Assembly: GCA_030447415.1 (NCBI GenBank)
Contig: JAUJOZ010000002.1
Location: 62,001-126,000 of the forward strand
Length of the DNA stretch: 64,000 nucleotides
Direction of reading: 5' to 3'
Source: Thermomicrobiales bacterium
GTDB lineage: Bacteria; Chloroflexota; Chloroflexia; Thermomicrobiales; UBA6265
Part shown: piece after piece, positions 35,040 to 43,725 of the stretch
Layout: each line of letters starts with the position of its first letter
Numbering within the stretch: position 1 is the stretch's first letter
Position numbers and translations under genes: made by a program
The notes under the pieces: generated by a model
Seen by the model: only the letters and a program-made list of their open reading frames with translations
Databases searched by the model: none
Told to the model about the DNA's origin: nothing

Positions 35040-36119
35040 TGGCGCAGCAGACCCAGCCCACCCCCGCGCCCTTGCCCCCGCCTCCGCGTGGGGCCGCGGC
35101 GCCAACGTCTCCCGCCCTCTCCACCGGGGTCGAGCCCATCGCCTCGCCGATCGCCTCGGGCGCACTACCGGCGACCCCGGTGGTCGCCGTGCAGACCGGC
35201 GGCGCGACGGTGGTGGCCCAGTCGGCATCGTTCCCCGCCGTGCCGATGGGCTTCTACACCGACACCACCGTCTGTATCGGCTGCAAGGCGTGTGAGGTCG
35301 CGTGCAAGGAGTGGAACGGCCTGTCGTCGACCCGGGGCGGGGCCAACGTCATCAGCGGCGACTCCTACGACAACACGCGCCGGCTCGACGGCGAGCACTG
35401 GCGGCACGTCAAGTTCATCGAGCAGTTCGATGACGACCTCAGCCAGGGGCGGCAGGGCCGCTGGCTGATGATGAGCGACGTCTGCAAGCATTGCGTGCAG
35501 GCCGGTTGCCTGGAGGTCTGCCCGACCGGAGCGATCATCCGCACCGAGTTCGACACCGTCGTCATCCAGTCCGACGTCTGCAACGGCTGGCTGCCGGGCG
35601 TGCATCGGCGCGTGCCCCTTCGGCGTGATCGAGATCAACCCGGTCAACGACACGGCGATGAAGTGCACGCTCTGCTATGACCGAATGCAGAACGGGCTGA
35701 CCCCTGCCTGCGCTCAGGCGTGCCCGACCGCGTCGATTCAGTTCGGCGCCATCGACGAGCTGAGGGAGCGTGCCCGGGCTCGAGTCGAGCAACTCCAGAG
35801 TCAAGGCGAAAGCCGCGCCCGCATCTACGGCGAGGCGGATATCGTCGGCGGCCTCAACTCGTTCTACCTGCTGGTCGACGAGCCGGAGGTCTACGGGCTC
35901 CCGTCCAACCCGAAGCTGCCGTCACGCAACGTTCCGACGGGTGGCGCGCTGTCCGCCGTCGGCGCGGCGGCGATGGGGGTGCTTGGCCTGGTCGGCCTCC
36001 GCAAGCGGCGGATGGATGGCTTCGCGGCCGAGGCCCGCCAGGCGCGGATCACGCGTGGCGCGGACGGAACCGCGACGCTCGACACGGCGGACACGGACGA
36101 GGAGGTCGACCGTGCCTGA
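35039..36119 (+). CDS. fdhB: Formate dehydrogenase iron-sulfur subunit (one frameshift)
   Basis: Electron-transfer subunit with four [4Fe-4S] clusters, linking FdhA to the membrane subunit. Clusters are seen as CIGCKACEVACKEW, CKHCVQAGCLEVCP, CRACIGACPFG and CTLCYDRMQNGLTPACAQACP. A C-terminal hydrophobic helix (ALSAVGAAAMGVLGLVGL) anchors it. Near 35590 a TGGC repeat seems duplicated (GGCTGGCTGCC), breaking the frame inside the third cluster; the rest continues from 35625. ATG 35039 overlaps the fdhA stop by one base. The first 75 residues are a Pro/Ala/Thr-rich extension with no cluster, absent from E. coli FdnH, before the canonical start GFYTDTTVCIGC. Confidence 0.9.
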
Positions 36120-37020
36120 TTACCCGTCGGACACCTTCTTCACCCACGCGCCGGAGTGGACCTGGCTGGTCGTCGTCTACTTCTTCGTCGGCGGCATCTC
36201 CGGCGGCGCCGCGTTCCTCGCCGCCATGCTGGACCTCTTTGGCGCGCCACAAGACCGGCCGATGGCCCGGCTCGGCTACCTCGTGGCCTTGCCGTTGATC
36301 GCCGTGGGCGGCCCACTGCTCATCGTGGACCTGAATCGGCCAGAGCGGTTCTGGCATCAGTTCATCGGGTCGGAGACGGGCCGCCCGATGTTCAAGTGGT
36401 GGTCGCCGATCTCCTTTGGGTCGTGGGGGGTTGGCCTCTTCGCCCTCTTTGCCTCCCTGGCGTTCCTCGCGGTCCTGGCTGAGCGCGGGTGGTTGCCCGG
36501 TGGGTTGCGTGGGCTGCGGGCGTTGGCTGAGGGAACGCTGGGCAAGGTCATCGCCGCGCTCACCGGACTGTTCGGCCTCTTCCTCGCCGGCTACACCGGC
36601 ATCCTCCTGGCGGCGACCAACCGCCCGCTCTGGTCAGACACGCCCCTGCTCGGCCTCCTCTTCCTCCTGTCCGGCATCTCGGCCGCGGCGGCCGTGCTGA
36701 CGCTCCTCGGTTGGCGGCGCACCCACCCTGAATCGGTCCACTGGCTGGGGCAGATGGATGCCTACAGCTCCGTCCTCGAGCTGGTGGTGCTCGCGGTGTT
36801 GGCGATCTCGCTTGGCTCGGTCGTCGAAGAGGTCTGGGGCAACGGTTGGGGCGTCCTCCTGGTGATCGGGGTCGTCCTCGCCGGCATCCTGATTCCGCTC
36901 GTCCTCCACGTTCGGCCCCGTCTGCTTGGCCGCCTCAGCGTGCCGAGCGCGGCCGTCCTCGTCCTTATCGGCGGGTTCATTCTGCGGATGGTGGTCGTCA
37001 TGGCGTCGGAGGGGGTGTGA
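36112..37020 (+). CDS. NrfD/PsrC-family membrane subunit of formate dehydrogenase
   Basis: A 302-residue polytopic protein with about eight membrane helices that takes electrons from FdhB to quinone. The start VPDYPSDTFFTHAPEW is GTG 36112, overlapping the fdhB stop by eight bases. Family marks are VVVYFFVGGISGGAAFLAA in helix 1, LNRPERFWHQF in the first loop, GYTGILLAATNRPLW, and a conserved acidic/Ser patch in QMDAYSSVLELVVL. It replaces the haem b subunit (FdnI) of E. coli, so no haem ligands are expected. Intact. The overlap and order show one fdh operon. Confidence 0.9.
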   Translation: MPDYPSDTFFTHAPEWTWLVVVYFFVGGISGGAAFLAAMLDLFGAPQDRPMARLGYLVALPLIAVGGPLLIVDLNRPERFWHQFIGSETGRPMFKWWSPISFGSWGVGLFALFASLAFLAVLAERGWLPGGLRGLRALAEGTLGKVIAALTGLFGLFLAGYTGILLAATNRPLWSDTPLLGLLFLLSGISAAAAVLTLLGWRRTHPESVHWLGQMDAYSSVLELVVLAVLAISLGSVVEEVWGNGWGVLLVIGVVLAGILIPLVLHVRPRLLGRLSVPSAAVLVLIGGFILRMVVVMASEGV

Positions 37021-37021
37021 C

Positions 37022-37246
37022 GTGCGCACACGATGCCGGCGCCTCCTGACGCTTCTCCCGCTGCTCATGGCGCTCGGCTTCGCCCTTGCCGCGTGTGGGC
37101 CGGAGGACGCGCGTGAGCGGGGCGACGGTCGCGGCTCCGGGGCGGATCTGGACAACCGCGATCAGAGCGTGGAGATGCACGGCGAGGTCGAGCGCGACAA
37201 CCGGATCTTCCACCGGACGCCCGACGATCGTGCGGTGACCGAGTAG
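37022..37246 (+). CDS. Small lipoprotein in the fdh operon
   Basis: A 74-residue protein starting at GTG 37022, two bases after the NrfD-like gene stops. The signal LLTLLPLLMALGFALAACG ends in a lipobox (Leu-Ala-Ala-Cys is at the right place, Cys about residue 25). The mature chain is about 50 residues and highly charged (ERDNRIFHRTPDDRAV), with no known domain. Its position suggests a role in assembly or membrane attachment of the formate dehydrogenase outside the cell; this is inference from context only. Confidence 0.7.
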   Translation: MRTRCRRLLTLLPLLMALGFALAACGPEDARERGDGRGSGADLDNRDQSVEMHGEVERDNRIFHRTPDDRAVTE

Positions 37247-37562
37247 ACGATCCCGCCTCCGTCGTTGTCGACGCGGTCGACCGTCGGCGCGGGAGCGAGA
37301 CGCCGCTCTCACCGACCTGGAGCACCACAAGCAACCGCGGCTCGGATTCGGCCGCGGTCCGTGACAGCGGCATCCGGCCCAAACTGGCCTGAGCGTGACC
37401 GATCCCGGTGGCTGGCTTCGTCTCGGGGTGTGTTAATCACCAGGGGGCGTGGGAGACATTGGGGTTTCGCCGTTCGGTGAGATCGGCGTCCGGGCTGTGG
37501 CCTGCGAGGGCCGCGTGACAACCCCCGCCACTACGCCGACCGTCTGAGAGGAGTCTCGATCC
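37247..37562. other. Gap between the fdh lipoprotein and fdhE
   Basis: About 315 bases with no convincing gene, hairpin or promoter. GAGAGGAGTC lies just upstream of the fdhE start. Confidence 0.45.
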
Positions 37563-38462
37563 TTGGCGGCAACCGCTTCCGTCGGCGCCCAACGCCAGCT
37601 CAGTGCCGTGAGGCAGGCTCACCCGGAGTGGGCCTCGTGGTTGGCCCTCGTCGCCGAGACGATCGATGCCATTGCCGACCCCTCCTGGGACGCGGTAGCG
37701 CTCGACATCCCGAGCGACCATCCCCCGACCGCGCCGCTCCTCGCCGGCGTCACCGTGGCGGTTCCCTCGCCTCTCGCCGATGGTTGGGTGTGCCGTCTGC
37801 TCGACCACGCCGGTCGCGGCGACGATCCGGCGGCCACCACCCTCGTGGGCGCCGCGCGAGGCGGGCGGCTCGATGCTCTCGGGCTGCTTGAAGCGGCAGC
37901 GAACCAGGATGCCTCGCGCCTTGAAGCGCTGGCGACCGCGCTCGACGCGGACCCGGATGCGACGGCGGCCGTCGCTCACCTGGCGATCGTGCCGCTCCTC
38001 CAAGCCTGCCGGCGGCGGCTTGGGGGCAATGTGCCCCCAACGTGGATGGCCGGGTGCTGGCCGATTTGTGGTGCCTGGCCGCCGATGGCCGAGTCGCGGG
38101 GCTTGGGACCGGGGCGGCGGCTACGGTGCGGCCCCTGCGGGGGGGCCTGGGGGATGGTGGCGCGGCGCGGCCCCGGATGCGTCACCGCCGCCCCCCCAAA
38201 GCGTGGCTCGCAGCTCCCCCAGGTCAACGGTGAGACGCGCAAGGTCGACACGTGCGCCGTCTGCCGCGGCTACGTCAAGGAAACGCTGACGACGCTCCTC
38301 GCCTGGGCGCCCGACGAGGTCGCGCTGGCTGACTTAGCGACGGTTGACCTCGACCTCGCCGCCCTCGCTAAGGACTTCGCCCGTCCGGACGCACCCGCCG
38401 TGGATCTCGGTCTGCGCCTCGTCCCCGCTCGCGACCCCGGTTCCCTGCCCAGCCAGTGGCCC
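37563..38462 (+). CDS. fdhE: Formate dehydrogenase accessory protein FdhE
   Basis: Rubredoxin-like protein needed for maturation of Tat-exported formate dehydrogenases. An N-terminal helical part (about 150 residues) is followed by CysxxCys knuckles: MAGCWPICGAWP, RRLRCGPCGGAWG, and DTCAVCRGYVKETLTTL. The conserved blocks VNGETRKVDTC and LATVDLDLAALAKDF identify the family. The first knuckle reads Cys-Trp-Pro-Ile-Cys instead of the usual Cys-Pro-x-Cys. The segment 38160-38215 is poorly conserved and runs through a C7 tract, so a compensated frameshift may hide another Cys pair. TTG 37563 is the likely start. The frame stays open to 38915, but FdhE-like sequence ends near 38460, so the end is approximate. 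Confidence 0.78.
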
Positions 38463-38598
38463 AGCGGCCGCAACGGGGCCGAGAGTCCGGGCGTGAGCAC
38501 CATGGATCGGATCGCGTCATCGCCGTCCCCACCGGATCTGCGCGCCGACCGCGAACAGACCGCCCGGGCGATATTTGCCGTCAACTCCTCGACGCCAC

Positions 38599-38960
38599 AT
38601 GGAAGGGGTCCGAGGTCGCCGCAAACGCCGCAAGCGCGACACGAGGCCGGATGCCATCGGTATGGGCATCAAACGAGACCTGCTGGCCCGAGCCGCCGAG
38701 GCAGACCCCCGACCCTGATGCGTTCGAGGGCTGGCTCCTGGAGCAGGTGCTTGCCGCCGGACCGCTCGCCGGCGCCACGCAAGCAATGGCCCTCCAAGTC
38801 CGCGACGAGTGGCGGGTCGCCGTGGCCGCCGGCAGGTTCGGGAATGGCTTGCGGCGGGCGCGCCCTCCGACGATGCCGCGCCGAGCGATGGTCCCGGCCC
38901 TCATGCCGCCGATGACCCCGCTATCTTCGCTCGGCGCCCAGCCCACGAGCACGACAGGCG
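38599..38960 (+). CDS. Hypothetical small protein, frameshifted
   Basis: ATG 38599 opens a basic start (RGRRKRRKRDTRPDAIGMG) and IKRDLLARAAEADP; near 38715 the frame changes and continues as DAFEGWLLEQVLAAG, then MALQVRDEWRVAVAAGRF, with a last shift near 38845 into EWLAAGAPSDD. The amphipathic, Ala-rich helices look coding, but I do not recognise a family. It follows fdhE on the same strand, so a formate dehydrogenase-related role is possible. The boundaries are approximate and a start at ATG 38662 is also possible. Confidence 0.4.
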
Positions 38961-39026
38961 CTGGGGCGGGAGAACGGCGAGTCCCGAGTCAAGCCAGATG
39001 GAATCTTCCGGAGGAGCGGTGGGAGT

Positions 39027-39773
39027 CTACCGCAGCAGGTTTGCGCCCAACCAACGGGGTCTCGTGCTCCGGTGGATGCTGGCGGCCACCCCATCCCGGT
39101 CCGGTGCGTCAATCCATGCTACGCGCACGAAGATGACGCCGTTCGTATCGGCGCCCCCGGTCTCGCCCGCAACGTTGAAGCCCCATCCCCGGAGGAGATC
39201 GCCGACGGGCTCGGCGCGGGGAGCCGGCCGCCTCGAGCTACCGTAAGAGCAGACGATCAACCGGCCCCCGGGCCGAAGAAATGTCGTGAGCAGCCGTTCG
39301 ACGGGGTCGGCTTGCCGCTTCGGCGGCACGTACACCAACTCCAGTTCGCACGAAGTCGAAGCGCCGCGGTCCCCCAATCCATCACGTTACCGAGAAAGAT
39401 GCGGCCGGTCCACCGTGGCGGGCGCCGGCGCGAGATCGACCAGGCCGGCTGAGAAATCGAGGCCGTACGGCTCGATTTCTCGGCCGGCCTCCGCACCCCA
39501 CGCGCGGACGCTCTCCATCAACAACCCGTTGGCGCAGCCGACGTCGAGGAAGGTGCCGCCGCGATCGAGGGCCGACATGATTGGTCGCCGGCCACGCGCC
39601 CATCGCGCAGCGTCGGTGCGCATCCCCGGTGCCCGCACGGATCGTCGCTCGCCAGGTACGCGCTCGAGCAGGCGGCGCACCGCGGCGTACCAAGCGCCCT
39701 CGTCCGGCTCCGGACCGCTCAGCAGCCGGTCCAGCTCCAGCAGCGCTGGGTCACGAGCGGCCGCTTCGTCCAT
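39027..39773 (-). pseudogene. Class I SAM-dependent methyltransferase, frameshifted
   Basis: About 245 residues. ATG 39773 (MDEAAARDPALLELDRLLSG) leads to RGGTFLDVGCANGLLMES, the SAM-binding motif I of Rossmann methyltransferases, then EPYGLDFSAGLVDLA (motif II with the acidic residue). Frames change near 39410 (GNVMDWG) and near 39350; the end LVYVPPKRQADPVERLL and LRPGGRLIVCSYGSSRR matches motifs post-II and III. The substrate is unknown. It lies 125 bases after the aldehyde:ferredoxin oxidoreductase on the same strand and may be its operon partner. Confidence 0.72.
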
Positions 39774-39897
39774 CCGGTCAGTCCCAACCCCGGGCAGCGC
39801 GAGCGCACGACGGCCGGCCCGCCGGCAACGGTCCTCTGGCATTCGCGAACGCGAAGTGCGTCCTCGACTGCCACGCTGCTCTTATGGCCGGTTACGT

Positions 39898-41704
39898 TCA
39901 GGCCGGGTCGGCGACGAGCTCGGTCAGCCCGATCCGCCCGAGGTGCTCGTCCGGGATCCGTCCCGCGGGTCCCAGCCACGGACATCGTAGTAGGCGGAGA
40001 CGAGCCGCTCGAGCCGGTCGCGGCTCAGGGCAGATGCCACGTCGCCGTCCCGAGGACACGCGACGGCAGGGTGTCGTCGGCGCGGGTCCAGCCCTGGCGG
40101 ATATTGAACAGCTTCTTGAGGTTGTTGATCCGCTCGCCGGCGTGGTGGAGGTCATCGGCCGTCGTCGCCCGGCCCGTGACCATGGCATGGAGATCGGCGG
40201 CCTCGGCGTGCAGGTCGTCGAAGGTGTGCCGGAGGAACTTGCACAGCGTCAATGAGTCGAGGATCGCAGCCTGGTCCTCGGCCGCCGCCGCCGCCTCGGC
40301 TCGAGCAGTCACCTCGGCGTCGGGGTCGAGCCGGTCGGAGAAGTCGACCTCGTAGGCCGAGGAGCGGTTGTGGCAGGCGCCCCGGGTGCCCTACGGCCAG
40401 ACCGAGCGCCAGCGTTTGCAGCTTGCGGGGGTCGTAACCGGGCATCTCAGTCCCTTGACATGCATCGCCCCGCCTCGCTCCCCTGCCCGACGAGATCGGC
40501 AGCGTGGCGGGACCCCGTCGGCAAGCAGCTCGCCGATGCCGCGCCGCTCGCCGACCGCGGCGATGGTCCGCAGCAGCGCCGCCCCGTCACCAGGCAGGCA
40601 ACTCACTGACCGCGTGGCCGAGGTCGATGCCCTGCTCACGACATTCCATCGCCCAGGCGATGGTTGCCCCCAGTGCTGATCGCGTCCATCCCCAGCTCGT
40701 CGCGCGGCCGCGCGCGCAGCACCGTGTTCGGGTCGGCAATGCCGCAGGGAACCGAGCGCGAAGAGGGTTTCGTATTCGAGGCGGGCACTGGTCTCCCGGA
40801 CCGCCGTCGCGGGTGCGGTAGTGGTGCTCGCAGCCGACCGTGCAGGCGGCGCATCCCCTGACGGTCGGTGTGGTGCTCCAGCAGCGGTGTTTCGCCGCTG
40901 ATCGCTTCCGCTCCCGCGAATCGCCCGCTCTGAAAGTTGTGCGTTGGGGAGCAGCCCCATCCGGTTGAAGAAGGCGACGTTGGCCGCCGTCCCGATCTCG
41001 CGGTATTTCGCGGTGCCCGGGCCCAGACTGCGCTCGGCGAGTCTGCGCGCGGCCATGGCCAGCCCCTTGGGCTCGGCAACCTTCGGCAGCGTGCTCCCGC
41101 GCACGGCGATGGCCTTGAGGCCCTTGCTCCCCATCACCGCGCCGGCGCCCGTCCGGCCTGCCATCCGCCCGTCGTTGCTGATCGCCGCGTAGCGAACGCC
41201 CCGCTCGCCTGCGACTCCGATGGCCGCGACCCGGAACCCGGCGCCCAGCTCGGCGCGCACGGCATCCGAGGTCGCGACCGGATCGAGACCGAGCAGATGA
41301 GCGGCCGGGCGGAAGCTCACGCGGTCGTCGTCGATCACCAGGATGGTCGACGCGGCGGCGCGACCGGTGATGAGCAGGGCGTCAAACCCCGTGCGTTTGA
41401 GCGCGATGGCGAGGTAGGAGGAGGAGAGCGAGTCCCCGATGACGCCGGTCTGAGGCGACTTCGTGGCCACGGCGATCTTGCTTGCCGTGGTGATGCCCGT
41501 GCCGACAAATGGGCTCGTGGCGAAGACAAGTGGGTTCTTTGGCGCGAGCGGGTCGATGCCGCTCGGACACCAACGGGCCAGGAGGTAGCTGGCCAGGCCG
41601 ATCCCGCCGAGGATCCGCTCGTAGACGACGTCCGGGATCGACTCGGTGGCGCTCTCCAGGGAGTCAAGGTCGATCCGCAGCAGCCGGCCGTGGGTCCCGT
41701 ACAT
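39898..41704 (-). pseudogene. Aldehyde:ferredoxin oxidoreductase family (tungsten/molybdenum), multiply frameshifted
   Basis: About 600 residues when read across frames. ATG 41704 starts MYGTHGRLLRIDLDSLES; the N-terminal bis-pterin domain has ERILGGIGLASYLLARW, SPFVGTGITTASKIAVATKS and MAGRTGAGAVMGSKGLKAI. The [4Fe-4S] site CAACTVGC lies at about 40830-40853, followed by EHHYRT and LGMDAISTGG. The C-terminus is LKKLFNIRQGWTRADDTLP, ending ELVADPA at 39898. Frames change near 40975, 40860, 40700, 40570 and 40310. Conserved motifs survive at each, so errors are likelier than decay. It oxidises aldehydes, or reduces acids, with ferredoxin. The MoaD-like gene five bases upstream suggests a dedicated pterin sulfur carrier. 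Confidence 0.8.
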
Positions 41705-41708
41705 GGCC

Positions 41709-42050
41709 CTACCCGCCGGCAACGCTGGAGACGAGGAGCACCGATGCCTCCGGCGTCAAGGGGCAGCTTGCATCACGGGTGAAGCGCTCGTCGACGACGA
41801 AGGTGTAGCCGCCAAGGAGCCAGCCGCTCTCGGCGTCGAGGACCCGACCCCCGAGGACCGGGCACACCGACCTCAATGACGCGGCGACCTCGCCCAGCGT
41901 GCCGCCCGCGACGAGGAGGGACCGCCGCCCGGCAAGCATCCGGGGAACCCCGAACAACTCCACCTCGACTTCGGCTTCAGCTCGGGTCTCGATTCCGACG
42001 GGGTGTGGCGTCACCGCACTCACCCTGGACATCTCCTGGTTCCCGCCCAT
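41709..42050 (-). CDS. MoaD/ThiS-family sulfur carrier protein
   Basis: A 113-residue ubiquitin-like protein. The fold is seen in VEVELFGVPRMLAGRR, GGTLGEVAASLRSVCPVLGG, ESGWLLGGYTFVVDER and LLVSSVAGG. It ends exactly in the Gly-Gly pair that becomes a thiocarboxylate in MoaD, the sulfur donor for molybdopterin. The stop is five bases before the ATG of the aldehyde:ferredoxin oxidoreductase, so the two are one operon; MoaD-like genes are often found beside AOR genes. AGGAGG directly abuts ATG 42050, and ATG 42032 is an alternative start. It is longer at the N-terminus than E. coli MoaD (81 residues). Confidence 0.85.
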   Translation of the reverse strand: MGGNQEMSRVSAVTPHPVGIETRAEAEVEVELFGVPRMLAGRRSLLVAGGTLGEVAASLRSVCPVLGGRVLDAESGWLLGGYTFVVDERFTRDASCPLTPEASVLLVSSVAGG

Positions 42051-42253
42051 CCTCCTCGACCCGCCCTACGGTCGGGCGCCGTCCCCGAATGATAGCCTAC
42101 CCGCGGCAGCGCGTGCGGCCGCGGATGCAGTCGTGGCGGTGGCCCGGTTCGCGAGGATCACCCGCCGCGGATGCGGACGACGCGATCGAGGGTGATCGCC
42201 ACGGAACGGCTCGCGCGGAGTCACCCAGACCTTGGAGGGAGTGGGCAGGATCA

Positions 42254-43567
42254 ATGGCGGATGTCCGAACCCTGCGTGGCGTCCGCTACCGGGGCGAGGT
42301 CGCGACAGACCTTGGCCGTCTGGTGGCGCCGCCGTACGATGCCGCGCCGGCCGACGGGGGGCGTGCCCTCAACCCCTTCAATATCGGCCAGATCGAGGAC
42401 GTCAACCCGCGCGCGGACGGTGACCCGCACGCGCTCGCCGCGCGTCGCTACCGGTCCTGGCTGCGGGAGGGGGTGCTCGGGGTTGATCCCCAGCCGGCGC
42501 TCTACCTGCACGAGCAGACGTTCAACCACGCAGGAGAGCGTCTGGTCCGGCGGGGACTCCTCGCCCGTGTCCGGCTGGCGCGCTGGAACGAGCGCGTCGT
42601 GCTCCCACATGAGCGGACCGTCCCCGGACCAAGGTTGGAGCGCCTGGCCCGATTACGGGCGGTACAGGCGAACCTCAGTCCTCTCTACCTGCTCTACCGC
42701 GACCCGAGCGGCGAGTTGCGCCGGCTTCTCGACGCCGTCGGCAATCGTCCCGCCGACGCGGCCGGCGTCGATCCCACGGGTGATGCGCACCGCCTCATCG
42801 TCTGTACCGACCGAGCACTGGCCGATCAGGTCGGTCGCTTCTTTGCCGCTTCGGGCCGCCGACTGTACATGGCGGATGGCCACCATCGCTACGAGGCGGC
42901 GCTCGCCTACCGAGATGAATGCCGTGCCCAGACGCGGGCAAGTCGGACCCCGTCGCTGCCGGACGCGCCGCACGAGTTTGTGCTCGCGCTCTTGGCGGAC
43001 GCCGGCGACCCGGGGGTGCGGGTCCTGCCGACCCACCGGCTGATCAGGGGCCTGCCGGCCCTCGACGCGGAGCGGATCCGGACGACGCTGGCGTCGCTCT
43101 TCGACCTCGAGCGCGTACCCCCAGTGGCCGGGAAAGGCGTACTTAACCACGAGGAGGACGCGGTCAGGTCACCGGGACGTCCTATTTGCACGCTTCGCTT
43201 CGCCGGTGAGTCGGATGGATGGCGTCTCCGCGCCAAACCGGGTTCGCCGCACGAGTCTCTGATGCCGACGATGCACAGCCCCGAGTGGCGGCTCCTGGAC
43301 GTGGCCGTGCTCCACACGGTCGTCATTGAGCGCGCGCTCGGCGTGCCGGTGGATCGCCTCGCCGCTCACGTGGCGTTCACGCCCGACGCGGCGGTCGCCG
43401 AAGCGGCCCTCAATCGGGGGGAGGCGCAGCTCGCCGCTTTCCTCGCGCGCCCCTCCCTCTCCGACCTCCTTGCCGTTGCCAACGCCGCGGACCCGCTCCC
43501 GCTCAAGTCGACCTACTTCCAGCCCAAAGCCCCTGCCGGCCTTGTGATCCACGACCTCGCGGAGTAG
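42254..43567 (+). CDS. DUF1015 family protein (SerK-like)
   Basis: A 437-residue protein. Family blocks in order: LGRLVAPPYDAAPADGG, NPFNIGQIEDVNPRADGDPH, ALYLHEQTFNHAGERLVRRG, LPHERTVPGPRLERLARLRA, NLSPLYLLYRDP, and YMADGHHRYEAALAYRDE, whose His-His-Arg is the ParB/sulfiredoxin-like signature. Some archaeal relatives are ADP-dependent serine kinases; the bacterial ones are mostly uncharacterised. ATG 42254 opens MADVRTLRG; the frame is open further upstream but has no conserved content there. It is divergent from the MoaD-AOR pair and convergent with the ErpA-like gene. Intact. Confidence 0.9.
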   Translation: MADVRTLRGVRYRGEVATDLGRLVAPPYDAAPADGGRALNPFNIGQIEDVNPRADGDPHALAARRYRSWLREGVLGVDPQPALYLHEQTFNHAGERLVRRGLLARVRLARWNERVVLPHERTVPGPRLERLARLRAVQANLSPLYLLYRDPSGELRRLLDAVGNRPADAAGVDPTGDAHRLIVCTDRALADQVGRFFAASGRRLYMADGHHRYEAALAYRDECRAQTRASRTPSLPDAPHEFVLALLADAGDPGVRVLPTHRLIRGLPALDAERIRTTLASLFDLERVPPVAGKGVLNHEEDAVRSPGRPICTLRFAGESDGWRLRAKPGSPHESLMPTMHSPEWRLLDVAVLHTVVIERALGVPVDRLAAHVAFTPDAAVAEAALNRGEAQLAAFLARPSLSDLLAVANAADPLPLKSTYFQPKAPAGLVIHDLAE

Positions 43568-43573
43568 ATCGGG

Positions 43574-43605
43574 AGACGGCAAGACGGCGAGACGGTAAGT
43601 CGGCG
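43574..43605 (+). repeat. Four 8-base tandem units (AGACGGCA type)
   Basis: AGACGGCA, AGACGGCG, AGACGGTA and AGTCGGCG follow each other directly after the DUF1015 stop codon. A related set in opposite orientation lies at 43691. Confidence 0.75.
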
Positions 43606-43690
43606 AATTGGCTGGTTGCTGGTGCTGGCGCGGCACGCCGACAACGAACGAGGGACGACGTCTCCGCCGCCCCTCGGAACCCTATGCTTT

Positions 43691-43722
43691 TGCCGTCTCG
43701 CCGACCTACCGACTTGCCGACT
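43691..43722 (-). repeat. Inverted set of four 8-base tandem units
   Basis: On the minus strand the units read AGTCGGCA, AGTCGGTA, GGTCGGCG and AGACGGCA, right at the end of the ErpA-like gene. With the set at 43574 it can form a large imperfect hairpin with a loop of about 85 bases. Confidence 0.75.
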
Positions 43723-43725
43723 CCG

